Shown here: one piece after another, positions 23,501 to 36,149 of the stretch
Layout: every line of letters begins with the position of its first letter
How positions within the stretch are numbered: the stretch's first letter is position 1
Assembly (NCBI GenBank): GCA_030762935.1
Contig: CM060890.1
Span: 153,546,129 to 153,610,128, forward strand
Length of the DNA: 64,000 nucleotides
Direction of reading: 5' to 3'
DNA from: Hymenopus coronatus
Lineage: Eukaryota > Arthropoda > Insecta > Mantodea > Hymenopodidae
Notes under the pieces: model-generated
Database searches by the model: none
What the model was told of the DNA's origin: nothing
Seen by the model: the letters and a program-made list of their open reading frames with translations, nothing else
Translations under genes and position numbers: made by a program

Positions 23501-26500
23501 ACTATTGACACCTCCATATTAATGTGGTATGGCAATGGAGAGAAGTGGAGGCTTACCAACACATTTGACATCTCCATATTAATGTGGAATGGCAGGGAGA
23601 GAATCAGAGTCTTACCAACACTATTGACATCTCCAAATTCATGTGGAATGGCAGGGGGGAGATTTGGAGTCTTACCAACACTATTGACATCTCCATACTA
23701 ATGTGGAGAGAAGTGGAGTCTTACCAACACTATTGACATCTCCATATTAATGTGCAGAGAAGTGGAGTCTTACCAACACTATTGACATCTCCATATTAAT
23801 GTGGAATGCCAGGGGGGAGAAGTGGAGTTTTACCAACACAATTGACATCTCCATTTTAATGTGGAATGTCAGGGGAGAGAAGTGGAGTCTTATCAACACT
23901 ATTGACACCTCCATATTAATGTGGAGAGAAGTGGAGTCTTACCAACACTATTGACATCTCCATATTAATATGGAGAGAAGTGGAGTCTTACCAACCATAT
24001 TGTCATCTCCATATTAATGTGAAACGGCAGGGGGGAAGTGGAGTCTTACCAACAATATTGACATCTCCATATTAATGTGGAATGCCAGGGGGGAGAAGTG
24101 GAGTCTTACCAACATTATTGACATCTCCATTTTAATGTGGAATGGCAGGGGAGAGAAGTGGTGTCTTACCAACACTATTGACACCTCCATATTAATGTGG
24201 AGAGAAGATTAGCCTTACCAAAATTATTGACACCTTCATATTAATGTGGAATGGCAGGGGAGAGAAGTGGTGTCTTACCAACATTACTGACACCTCCATA
24301 TTAATGTGGAATAGCAGGGGAGAGAAGTGGAGTTTTACCAACACTATTAGCATCTCCGTATTAATGTGGAATAGCAGGGGAGAGAATTGGAGTCTTACCA
24401 ACACTCTTGACATCTCCATATTAATGTGGAATGGCAGGGGGGAGAAGTGGAGTTTTACAAACACTATGAACATCTCCATATTAATGTGGAATGGCAGGGG
24501 AGAGAAATTGTGTCTTATCAGCACTATTGACATCTCCATATTAATTTGGAGAGAAGTGGAGTTCTACCAACACTATTGACATCTCCATATTAATGTGGAA
24601 TGGCAGGGGAGAGAACTGGAGTCTTACCAACACTATTGACATCTTAATATTAATGTGGAATGTTAGGGGGGAGAAGTGGAGTCTTACCATCACTATTAAC
24701 ATCTCCATATTAATGTGGAATGGCAGGGGAGAGAAGTGGAGTCTTAGCAACACTATTGACATCTTTATATTAATGTGGAATGGCGGGGGGGAGAAATGGA
24801 CTCCTACCAACACTATTGACATCTCCATATTAATGTGGAGATAAGTGGAGTATTAAAAACACTATTGACATCTCCATATTAATGTGAATTGGCAGGGGAG
24901 AGAAGTGGAGTCTTGCAAACACTATTGACATCTCCATATTAATGTGGAATGGCAGGGGAGAGTAGTGGAGTCTTACAAACACTATTGATACCTCCATATT
25001 AATGAGGAGAGAAGAGGAGTCTTACCAACACTATTGACACCTTCATATTAATGTGGAGAGAATTGGAGTCTTACCAACACTATTGACACCTCCATATTAA
25101 TGTGGAGAGTAGTGGAGTCTTACCAACGGTATTGACATCTCCATATTAATGTGGAATGGTAGGGGAGAGAAGTGGAGTCTTACTAACACTATTGACACCT
25201 CCATATTAATGTGGTATGGCAGGGGAGAGAAGTAGAGTCTTACCAACACCACTGACATCTCCATATTAATATGGAATTGCAGGGAGAGAATTGGAGTCTT
25301 ACCAACACTATTGACAACTCCATATTAATGTGGAATACCAGGGGGGAGAAGTCGAGTTTTACCAACACTATTGACATCTCCATATTAATGTGGTATTTCA
25401 GGGGACAGAAGTAGAGTCTTACCAACACTATTTACATCTCCATATTAATGTGGAATGATAGGAGGGAGAAGTGGAGTCCTACCAACACTATTGACATCTC
25501 CATATTAATGTGCAGAGAAGTGCAGTCTTACCAACACAATTGACATCTCCATATTAATGTGGAATAGCAGGGGAGAGAAGTGGATTCTTACAAACACTAT
25601 TGACATCTGCATATTAAAGTGGAATGGCAGGTTAGAGAAGTGGAGTATTACCAACACTATGAACATCTCCATATTAATGTGGAAAGGTAGGGGAGAGAAG
25701 TGGAATCTTAACAACACTATTGACACCTCCATATTAATGTGGTATGGCAATGGAGAGAAGTGGAGGCTTACCAACACATTTGAAATCTCCATATTAATGT
25801 GGAATGGCAGGGAGAGAATCAGAGTCTTACCAACACTATTGACATCTCCAAATTAATGTGGAATGGCAGGGGGGAGATTTGGAGTTTTACCAACACTATT
25901 GACATCTCCATACTAATGTGGAGAGAATTGGAGTCTTACCAACACTATTGACATCTCCATATTAATGTGGAGAGAAGTGGAGTCTTACCAAACCAATGAC
26001 ATCACCATATTAATGTGGAGAGAAAAGGAGTCTTACCAACACTATTGACATCTCCATATTAATGTGGAATGCCATGCGGGAGAAGTGGAGTTTTACCAAC
26101 ACAATTGACATCTCCATTTTAATGTGGAATGTCAGGGGAGTGAAGTGGAGTCTTATCAACACTATTGACACCTCCATATTAATGAGGAGAGAAGAGGAGT
26201 CTTACCAACACTATTGATATCTCCATATTAATATGGAGAGAAGTGGAGTCTTACCAACAATATTGACGTCTCCATATTAATGTGGAATGCCAGGGGGGAG
26301 AAGTGGAGTCTTACCAACATTATTGACATTTCCATTTTAATGTGGAATGGCAGGGGAGAGAAGTGGTGTCTTACCAACACTATTGACACCTCCATATTAA
26401 TGTGGAGAGAAGATTAGCCTTACCAAAACTATTGACACCTTCATATTAATGTAGAGTGGCAGGGGGGAGAATTGGAGTCTTACCAACACTCTTGACATCT

Positions 26501-29500
26501 CCATATTAATGTGGAATGGCAGGGGGGGAGAAGTGGAGTCTTACCAACAATATTGACATCTCCATATTAATGTGGAATGCCAGGGGGGAGAAGTGGAGTC
26601 TTACCAACATTATTGACATTTCCATTTTAATGTGGAATGGCAGGGGAGAGAAGTGGTGTCTTACCAACAATATTGACACATCCATATTAATGTGGAGAGA
26701 AGATTAGCCTTACCAAAACTATTGACACCTTCATATTAATGTAGAGTGGCAGGGGGGAGAATTGGAGTATTACCAACACTCTTGACATCTCCATATTAAT
26801 GTGGAATGGCAGGGGGGGAGAAGTGGAGTCTTACCAACAATATTGACATCTCCATATTAATGTGGAATGCCAGGGGGGAGAAGTGGAGTCTTACCAACAT
26901 TATTGACATCTACATTTTAATGTGGAATGGCAGGGGAGAGAAGTGGAGTTTTACCAACACTATGAACATCTCCATATTAATGTGGAATGGCAGGGGAGAG
27001 AAGTAGAGTCTTACCAACACTATTGACATCACCATATTAATGTGGAGAGAAGTGGAGTCTTACCAACACTATTGACATCTCCATATTAATGTGGAATACC
27101 AGGGGGGAGAAGTGGAGTTTTACCAACACTATTGACATCTCCATTTTAATGTGGAATGGCAGGGGAGAGAAGTGGAGTCTTACCAACACTATTGACATCT
27201 CCAAATTAATGTGGAATGGCAGGGGGGAGAAGTGGAGTCTTTCCAACACTATTGACATCTCCATACTAATGTGGAGAGAAGTGGAGTCTTACCAACACTA
27301 TTGACATCTCCATATTAATGTGGAGAGAAGTGGAGTCTTACCAACACTATTGACATCACCATATTAATGTGGAGAGGTGGAGTCTTACCAACACTATTGA
27401 CATCTCCATATTAATGAGGAATGGCAGGGGAGAGAAGTGGAGTCTTACCAACACTATTGACATCACCATATTAATGTGGAGAGAAGTGGAGTCTTACCAA
27501 CACTATTGACATCTCCATATTAATGTGGAATGCCAGGGGGGAGAAGTGGAGTTTTACCAACACTATTGACATCTCCATTTTAATGTGGAATGGCAGGGGA
27601 GAGAAGTGGAGTCTTACCAACACTATTGTACCTCCATATTAATGTGGAGAGAAGTGGAGTCTTACCAACACTATTGACATCTCCATATTAATATGGAGAG
27701 AAGTGGAGTCTTACCAACCATATTGTCATCTCCTTATTAATGTGGAATGGCAGGGGGGAGAAGTGGAGTCTTAAAAACAATATTGACATCTCCATATTAA
27801 TGTGGAATGCCAGGGGGGAGAAGTGGAGTCTTACCAACAGTATGGACATCTCCATATTAATGTGGAATGGTAGGGGAGAGAAGTGGAGTCTTACTAACAC
27901 TATTGACACCTCCATATTAATGTGGTATGGCAGGGGAAAGAAGTAGAGTCTTACCAACACTACTGACATCTCCATATTAATATGGAATTGCAGGGAGAGA
28001 ATTGGAGTCTTACCAACACTATTGACATCTCCATATTAATGTGGTATTTCAGGGGAGAGAAGTAGAGTCTTACCAACACTATTGACATCTCCATATTAAT
28101 GTGGAATGATAGGGGGGAGAAGTGGAGTCCTACCAACACTATTGACATCTCCATATTAATGTGGAGAGAAGTGCAGTCTTACCAACACAATTGATATCTC
28201 CGTATTAATGTGGAATAGCAGGGGAGAGAAGTGGAGTCTTACAAACACTATTGACATCTGCATATTAAAGTGGAATGGCAGGTTAGAGAAGTGGAGTCTT
28301 ACCAACACTATGAACATCTCCATATTAATGTGGAAAGGTAGGGGAGAGAAGTGGAGTCTTAACAACACTATTGACACCTCCATATTAATGTGGTATGGCA
28401 ATGGAGAGAAGTGGAGGCTTACCAACACATTTGACATCTCCATATTAATGTGGAATGGCAGGGAGAGAATCAGAGTCTTACCAACGCTATTGACATCTCC
28501 AAATTCATGTGGAATGGCAGGGGGGAGATTTGGAGTCTTACCAACACTATTGACATCTCCATACTAATGTGGAGAGAAGTGGAGTCTTACCAACACTATT
28601 GACATCTCCATATTAATGTGCAGAGAAGTGGAGTCTTACCAACACTATTGACATCTCCATATTAATGTGGAATGCCAGGGGGGAGAAGTGGAGTTTTACC
28701 AACACAATTGACATCTCCATTTTAATGTGGAATGTCAGGGGAGAGAAGTGGAGTCTTATCAACACTATTGACACCTCCATATTAATGAGGAGAGAAGAGG
28801 AGTCTTTCCAACACTTTTGACACCTTCATATTAATGTGGAGAGAAGTGGAGTCTTACCAACACTATTGACATCTCCATATTAATATGGAGAGAAGTGGAG
28901 TCTTACCAACCATATTGTCATCTCCATATTAATGTGAAACGGCAGGGGGGAAGTGGAGTCTTACCAACAATATTGACATCTCCATATTAATGTGGAATGC
29001 CAGGGGGGAGAAGTGGAGTCTTACCAACATTATTGACATCTCCATTTTAATGTGGAATGGCAGGGGAGAGAAGTGGTGTCTTACCAACACTATTGACACC
29101 TCCATATTAATGTGGAGAGAAGATTAGCCTTACCAAAATTATTGACACCTTCATATTAATGTGGAATGGCAGGGGAGAGAAGTGGTGTCTTACCAACATT
29201 ACTGACACCTCCATATTAATGTGGAATAGCAGGGGAGAGAAGTGGAGTTGTACCAACACTATTAGCATCTCCGTATTAATGTGGAATAGCAGGGGAGAGA
29301 ATTGGAGTCTTACCAACACTCTTGACATCTCCATATTAATGTGGAATGGCAGGGGGGAGAAGTGGAGTTTTACAAACACTATGAACATCTCCATATTAAT
29401 GTGGAATGGCAGGGGAGAGAAATTGTGTCTTATCAGCACTATTGACATCTCCATATTAATTTGGAGAGAAGTGGAGTTCTACCAACACTATTGACATCTC

Positions 29501-32500
29501 CATATTAATGTGGAATGGCAGGGGAGAGAACTGGAGTCTTACCAACACTATTGACATCTTAATATTAATGTGGAATGTTAGGGGGGAAAAGTGGAGTCTT
29601 ACCATCACTATTAACATCTCCATATTAATGTGGAATGGCAGGGGAGAGAAGTGGAGTCTTAGCAACACTATTGACATCTCCATATTAATGTGGAATGGCG
29701 GGGGGGGAGAAATGGACTCCTACCAACACTATTGACATCTCCATATTTATGTGGAGATAAGTGGAGTATTAAAAACACTATTGACATCTCCATATTAATG
29801 TGAATTGGCAGGGGAGAGAAGTGGAGTCTTGCAAACACTATTGACATCTCCATATTAATGTGGAATGGCAGGGGAGAGTAGTGGAGTCTTACAAACACTA
29901 TTGATACCTCCATATTAATGTGGAGAGAAGAGGAGTCTTACCAACACTATTGACACCTTCATATTAATGTGGAGAGAAGTGGAGTCTTACCAACACTATT
30001 GACACCTCCATATTAATGTGGAGAGTAGTGGAGTCTTACCAACGGTATTGACATCTCCATATTAATGTGGAATGGTAGGGGAGAGAAGTGGAGTCTTACT
30101 AACACTTTTGACACCTCCATATTAATGTGGTATGGCAGGGGAGAGAAGTAGAGTCTTACCAACACTATTGACATCTCCATATTAATATGGAATTGCAGGG
30201 AGAGAATTGGAGTCTTACCAACACTATTGACAACTCCATATTAATGTGGAATACCAGGGGGGAGAAGTCGAGTTTTACCAACACTATTGACATCTCCATA
30301 TTAATGTGGTATTTCAGGGGAGAGAAGTAGAGTCTTACCAACACTATTTACATCTCCATATTAATGTGGAATGATAGGAGGGAGAAGTGGAGTCCTACCA
30401 ACACTATTGACATCTCCATATTAATGTGCAGAGAAGTGCAGTCTTACCAACACAATTGTCATCTCCATATTAATGTGGAATAGCAGGGGAGAGAAGTGGA
30501 TTCTTACAAACACTATTGACATCTGCATATTAAAGTGGAATGGCAGGTTAGAGAATTGGAGTCTTACCAACACTCTTGACATCTCCATATTAATGTGGAA
30601 TGGCAGGGGGGGAGAAGTGGAGTCTTACCAACAATATTGACATCTCCATATTAATGTGGAATGCCAGGGGGGAGAAGTGGAGTCTTACCAACATTATTGA
30701 CATCTACATTTTAATGTCGAATGGCAGGGGAGAGAAGTGGAGTTTTACCAACACTATGAACATCTCCATATTAATGTGGAATGGCAGGGGAGAGAAGTGG
30801 AGTCTTACCAACACTATTGACATCTCCATATTAATGTGGAATGGCAGGGGGGAGAAGTGGAGTTTTACCAACACTATTGACATCTCCATATTAATGTGGA
30901 ATGGCAGGGGAGAGTACTGGAGTCTTACCAACACTATTGACATCTTAATATTAATGTGTAATGTTTGGGGGGAGAAGTGGAGTCTTACCATCACTATTAA
31001 CATCTCCATATTAATGTGGAATGGCAGGGGAGAGAAGTGGAGTCTTACCAACACTATTGACATCTCCATATTAATGTGGAATGGCGGGGGGGAGAAATGG
31101 ACTCCTACCAACACTATTGACATCTCCATATTAATGTGAATTGGCAGGGGAGAGAAGTGGAGTCTTGCAAACACTATTGACATCTCCATATTAATGTGGA
31201 ATGGCAGGGGAGAGTAGTGGAGTCTTACAAACACTATTGATACCTCCATATTAATGTGGAGAGAAGAGGAGTCTTACCAACACTATTGACACCTTCATAT
31301 TAATGTGGAGAGAAGTGGAGTCTTACCAACACTATTGACACCTCCATATTAATGTGGAGAGTAGTGGAGTCTTTCCAACGGTATTGACATCTCCATATTA
31401 ATGTGGAATGGCAGGGGAGCGAAGTGGAGTCCTACCAACACTATTGACATCACCATATTCATGTGGAATGGCAGGGGAGAGAAGTGGATTCTTACCAACA
31501 CTATTGACATCACCATATTAATGTGGAGAGAAGTGGAGTCTTACCAACACTATTGACATCTCCATATTAATGTGGAATGGCAGGGGAGAGAAGTGGAGTC
31601 TTACCAACACTATTGACATCACCATATTAATGTGGAATGGCAGGGGAGAGAAGTGGAGTCTTACCAACACTATTGACATCACCATATTAATGTGGAATGG
31701 CAGGGGAGAGAAGTGGAGTCTTACCAACACTATTGACATCACCATATTAATGTGGAGAGAAGTGGAGTCTTACCAACACTATTGACATCTCCATTTTAAT
31801 GGGGAATACCAGGGGGGAGAAGTCGAGTTTTACCAACACTATTGACATCTCCATTTTAATGTGGAATGCCAGGTGAGAGAAGTGGAGTCCTACTAGAACT
31901 ATTGACATCTCCATATTAATGTGGAATGCCAGGGGAGAGGAGTGGAGTCTTACCAACACTAATGATAGCTCCATATTAATGTGGAATGGCAGGGGAGAGA
32001 AGTGGAGTCTTACCAACACTATTTACATCTCTATAATAATGTGGATTGGCAGGGGGGAGAATTGGAGTCTTACCAACACTCTTGACATCTCCATATTAAT
32101 GTGGAATGGCAGGTGGGAGAAGTGGAGTTTTACCAACACTATGAACATCTCCATATTAATGTGGAATGGCAGGGGAGAGAAATGGTGTCTTATCAACACT
32201 ATTGATATCTCCATATTAATTTGGAGAGAAATGGAGTCTTATCAACACTATTGACATCTCCATATTAATGTGGAATGACAGGGGGGAGAAGTGGAGTCTT
32301 ACCAACACTATTTACATCTCTATAATAATGTGGATTGGCAGGGGAGAGAAGTGGAGTCTTACCAACACTATTAACATCTCCATATTAATGTGGAATGGCA
32401 GGGGAGAGAAGTGGAGTCTTACAAACGGTATTGACATTTCCATATTAATGTGGAATGGCAGGGGAGAGAAGTGGAGTCTTACAAACGGTATTGACATCTC

Positions 32501-33998
32501 CATATTAATGTGGAATGGCAGGGGAGAGAAGTTGAGTCTTACAAACGCTATTGATATCTCCATATTAATGTGGAATGGCAGGGGAGAGAAGTGGAGTCTT
32601 ACCAACACGATTGACACCTCCATAAACCTGTGGAATGGCAGGAGAGAGAAGTGGACTCTTACCAACACTATTGACACCTCCATTATAATGTGGAATGGCA
32701 GGAGGGAGAAGTGTAGTCTTACCAACACTATTAACATCTCCATATTAATGTGGAATGGCAGGGGGGAGAAGTGGAGACTTACCAACGCTATTGACATCTC
32801 CATATTAATGTGGAATGGCAGGAGAGAGAGGCGGAGTCTTATTAACACTATTGACACCTCCAAATTAATGTGGAATGGCAGGGGGAGAAGTGGAGTCTTA
32901 CCAACACTATTGACATCTCCATAATAATGTGGAAAGAAGTGGAGTCTTACCAACACTATTGACATCTCCATATTAATGTGGAATGCCAGGGGGGAGAAGT
33001 GCAGTCTTACCAACACTATTGACATCTCCATTTTAATGTGGAATGGCAGGGGAGAGAAGTGTAGTCTTATCAATACTATTGACACTGCCATATTAATGTG
33101 GAGAGAAGAGGAGTCTTACTAACACTATTGACACCTTCATGTTAATGTGGAGAGAAGTGGAGTCTTACCAACACTATTGACACCTCCATATTAATGTGGA
33201 GAGAAGTGGAGTCTTACCAAAACTACTGACATCTCCATATTAATGTGGAATGGCAGGTGAGAGAAGTGGAGTCTTACCAACAGTATTGACATCTCCATAA
33301 TAATGTGGGATGGCAGGGGAGAGAAGTGGAGTCTTACCAACACTATTGTCATTCTCCATATTAATGTGAAATGGTAGGAGAGAGAGTTGGAGTCTTACCA
33401 ACACTATTGACATCTCCAAATTAATGTGGAATGGCAGGGGGGAGAAGTGGAGTCTTACCAACACTATTGACATCTCCATATTAATGTGGAGAGAAGTGGA
33501 GTCTTACCAACACTATTGACATCTCCATATTAATGTGGAGAGATGTGGAGTCTTACCAACACTATTGACATCTCCATATTAATGTGGAATGCCAGGGGAG
33601 AGAAGTGGAGCCTTACCAACACTATTGACACCTCCATATTAATGTGGAATGGCAGGAGATTGAAGTGGAGTCTTACCAACACAATTGACACCTCCATATT
33701 AATGTGGAATGGCAGGGGAGAGAGGTGGAGTCTTACCAACACTACTGACATCTCCATATTAATATGGAATTGCAGGGAGAGAATTGGAGTCTTACCAACA
33801 CTATTGACATCTCCATATTAATGTGGTATTTCAGGGGAGAGAAGTAGAGTCTTACCAACACTATTGACATCTCCATATTAATGTGGAATGTAGGGGGAGA
33901 GAAGTGGAGTCTTGTCAACACTAATGACATCTCCATATTAATGTGGAGAGAAGTGGAGTCTTACCAACACTATTGACATCTCCAATTAATGTGGAATG
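20531..33998. repeat. Satellite array, 60-bp and 49-bp monomers
   Basis: A 13.5-kb array has a basic unit of 60 bp with the words ATGGCAGGGGAGAGAAGTGG, AGTCTTACCAACACTATTG and ACATCTCCATATTAATGTGG. A 49-bp form lacks the 11 bp of the ATGGCAGGGGA segment and is scattered through the array, often in runs. TCCATATTAATGTGGA is an imperfect palindrome (14 of 16 positions symmetric). Because 60 is divisible by 3 and the consensus has no stop in some frames on each strand, open frames of up to 218 codons (plus, 32268-32924) and 259 codons (minus, 32312-33091) arise; the 49-bp units end most of them. No start context, promoter or homology supports translation. Confidence 0.97.
22230..29735. repeat. 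Large-scale duplication (period ~4.8-4.9 kb) in the 60-bp array
   Basis: Ordered sets of variant monomers recur at nearly constant distance. 22230-23139 pairs with 27037-27946 (shift 4,807 bp); 23290-23701 pairs with 28156-28567 (4,866 bp); 24192-24844 pairs with 29107-29735 (4,915 bp). The drift in shift shows gain or loss of about one monomer twice. Sub-blocks also recur at 2,215 bp (23290 and 25505), about 3,083 bp (21456 and 24539), and 290 bp (26516 and 26806). Recognition rests on shared rare variants such as AATCAGAGTC and GGCAGGTTAGAGAAG. Confidence 0.8.
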
Positions 33999-34389
33999 CT
34001 TTTTCATCCTATTACAGTCTCTGTAGCTATAATACAATACTTCTGTAAAATGAAATCTTAATATTAGTAAGTGATATGTGTTGATGGACTCATTGAACAT
34101 AAGACATCACATATTTTGTAAAAGTGTTTTCTTATATCAGTTATAACAAATAAAATGTTACAATTGGTAAATGAGTGTATAAAGGTAGAGGAAGAAAGTT
34201 TGCTGATCTTACTGCAAATATATGTAGTTGAAACTGTCATTTCACTTTTCAAATCAATAACAGCTGAGTCAGACACATGCAAGTATCTACTTTCCCAAGT
34301 CATTGGTGGCTAGACAAGATATTGTATTCCACCCTAAATTTGATACCAAGATTTCACTGAAAATATATATTTTTAGGTTCCCCGAGTCC

Positions 34390-34675
34390 AAAAAAAGCAT
34401 TTTTGAAAAACATCTCTGTGTGTGTACAGCATAGCTCAAAAACAAAGCATCAGTTAAATACCAAACTTGGTATTTATGTTTACTATCTTCCAAGGATACA
34501 ACATAAATATTTTTAAAAAATACCTTGTACCACAAACTACCCTTTGCATGGAAACTTTTTTAAAAATCTTATTTTCTTAAAAATGTCTAACAATTTTGAT
34601 TAAAATGCTGTATATTAGAAATATTCACATCACAAATAAAATTTATATTTTGAATTTTCTGGGATTAGCCTCTGA
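34390..34675. repeat. Dispersed repeat, copy A (left part)
   Basis: This segment aligns collinearly with 46785-47066: shared words include CTCAAAAACAAAG, AAATACCAAAC followed by a T/C and then TGGTATTT or CGGTATTT, AAGGATACAACAT, ACTGCCC/ACTACCC, GTATATTA and AGTCTCTGAAGA/AGCCTCTGAAGA. The copies differ by many substitutions and small indels, so the family is old. No coding capacity is visible; the family is unknown to me. Confidence 0.7.
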
Positions 34676-34754
34676 AGAACTCTTTATTCTGGAAGAGTTT
34701 TGCAGAATTTTGCGTACCGGTTGAACTGCAAGAAATAGACAAAAACTTTCAACA

Positions 34755-34875
34755 AAAATGTAGATCTCGTTAAAACACATAATGTATCTCATATACGTTT
34801 TTCTTGTACAGTTGACAGTTTTCACGATACTCATTGAGAATGATTTGAATTTTAAACCTATAACTTTTCTAAAAT
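34755..34875. repeat. Dispersed repeat, copy A (right part)
   Basis: The segment around TCGTTAAAACACATAATG and the following CAGTTGACAGTTTTCACGAT aligns with 48660-48785 (TTGTTAAAACACATAATT, GAGTTGGCCATTTTAGAGAT). In copy A it follows the left part after only about 80 bp, whereas in the second copy 1.6 kb separates the two parts. Confidence 0.6.
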
Positions 34876-35329
34876 GGGACTATGGATGGTGAACCTAACT
34901 TTGTTTGTATCAAATTGCAGTAGCTTTGGAAACATTTCACTATCACTTTAGCCTAGTGCATTCCCTTATTTCCCTCCTACTTACAAGGAACAAGTAATAA
35001 GACCAATTCTGCTGATGTTTTTTGAGTTTACGAGTTCCCAAATTATGTGTTTGCTGTAAAATCTTAATATAAACTTGTTGAGTGGAATTTCTAGAATTAA
35101 AAACAAAGAAAAATACATGCAATGAGTTGTTAACACTGCCAATTATCTTCAAAGGCATAATTTTGTTTAAACAAGATTTATACAAATCAAACACTAAAAG
35201 AAAATGAACATTTTTTTAAAATAAACAGCATTCTATCTTGTTTCTTATTACATTAATAAAATGTTTATGCTTCGAAAGGGAGCTTTTTATAACAGAAACT
35301 AATTATGTTCATTTGTCTTCCAAATGTGT

Positions 35330-35452
35330 TCAAGGTTTCCATTTTATATCATATAAACCTTGTGCTCTTTGAACCACTCTGATTTTTTGTGCTAACCTCT
35401 CGTAGGCCTTCAATCTTTGTGCAGCTGTCATTCCTTCTGTTATGAGAAACAT
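35330..35452 (-). CDS. Probable terminal coding exon of an unidentified gene
   Basis: On the minus strand a consensus acceptor (CATTGTCTGTTGCAG) ends at 35453 and is followed by 40 codons and a TGA (35332-35330). The peptide begins MFLITEGMTAAQRLKAYERL and ends in KIRVVQRAQGLYDIKWKP. Its composition (helical, rich in K/R/A/L/Q, with a W and a basic-aromatic tail) is that of a real protein C-terminus and differs from the AT-driven frames around it. The exon is phase 0, so the ATG at its start need not be the initiator. I do not recognise the family. A possible upstream exon lies at about 35880-36040. It could also be a relic, but no lesion is visible. Confidence 0.5.
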   Translation of the reverse strand: MFLITEGMTAAQRLKAYERLAQKIRVVQRAQGLYDIKWKP

Positions 35453-35853
35453 CTGCAACAGACAATGATATTGTGTACACACACATGGGAACAGTTTGAA
35501 GTGTGTGCTAATAGAAGGCAGTGGTCGACTGATCACTAGCACTGCAAGGAGTGGTATACATAAATACTAATGATTTATGTAAATTAACAATTTTAATATT
35601 TACATACATTCAATTGCTGTTATGAGAGTCATCAGCATCATTATCCATTTCATTTGCTCTCAAATTACATAGATTACAATACACACCAACATACATTCAT
35701 AACATCTCAAATTGTAATGTAAACAACCTTTATATCGTAAAACAACTCCCTCCGTATTACAAGATGTGATTACAGAAAAACAGAAATAGGACACATTATC
35801 GAGTATTGGGTAGCATCAGAAATTATTTCCGTAGCAACACCTAGTAGCTCATT

Positions 35854-36063
35854 TCATATATCACACATTATTGAAAATCCAACAGTTTTTTCAAACACTG
35901 TCTTCACCTTCTTTTTCACATAGTCCAAAACAACTGTCTTAGTTCTCTGATTAATTGCTTGCAAAAATTGATTGACAGCTTTCAGTGCTTGCGGCATTTC
36001 AATCTTCGAAATATGTGTTAATGTTGTAGATATCTCTGCAAACTTCTTTTGTATTAATTGCAA
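35854..36063 (-). other. Possible upstream exon of the minus-strand gene
   Basis: An open frame of 69 codons on the minus strand contains EMPQALKAVNQFLQAINQR and then VLDYVKKK, an amphipathic, protein-like sequence. A donor-like AAG|GTGAAG follows VLDYVKKK in phase 0, compatible with the phase-0 exon at 35330-35452. No convincing acceptor is seen at its other side (candidate: TTTGCAG before AGATATC), and an in-frame stop lies 12 codons upstream of the QLIQKK segment. It may therefore be an exon, a relic, or chance. Confidence 0.25.
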
Positions 36064-36149
36064 TTCATTTGAAGCATTTTACAATCTTGATTGAAGGACA
36101 TGCACTAATCATTAAAGGTATTAGTTACCCGTAAAACATTATTGTAATA

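Larger units (their letters stand above)
33999..35329. other. AT-rich island beside the probable minus-strand gene
   Basis: Apart from the dispersed repeat described separately (34390-34675 and 34755-34875), no gene or array is supported. Minus-strand frames at 34064-34303, 34287-34535, 34643-34834 and 34943-35194 have no recognisable domain. The part left of 35330 would be the 3' UTR or flank of the minus-strand exon; I did not see an exact AATAAA close to its stop. Confidence 0.45.
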
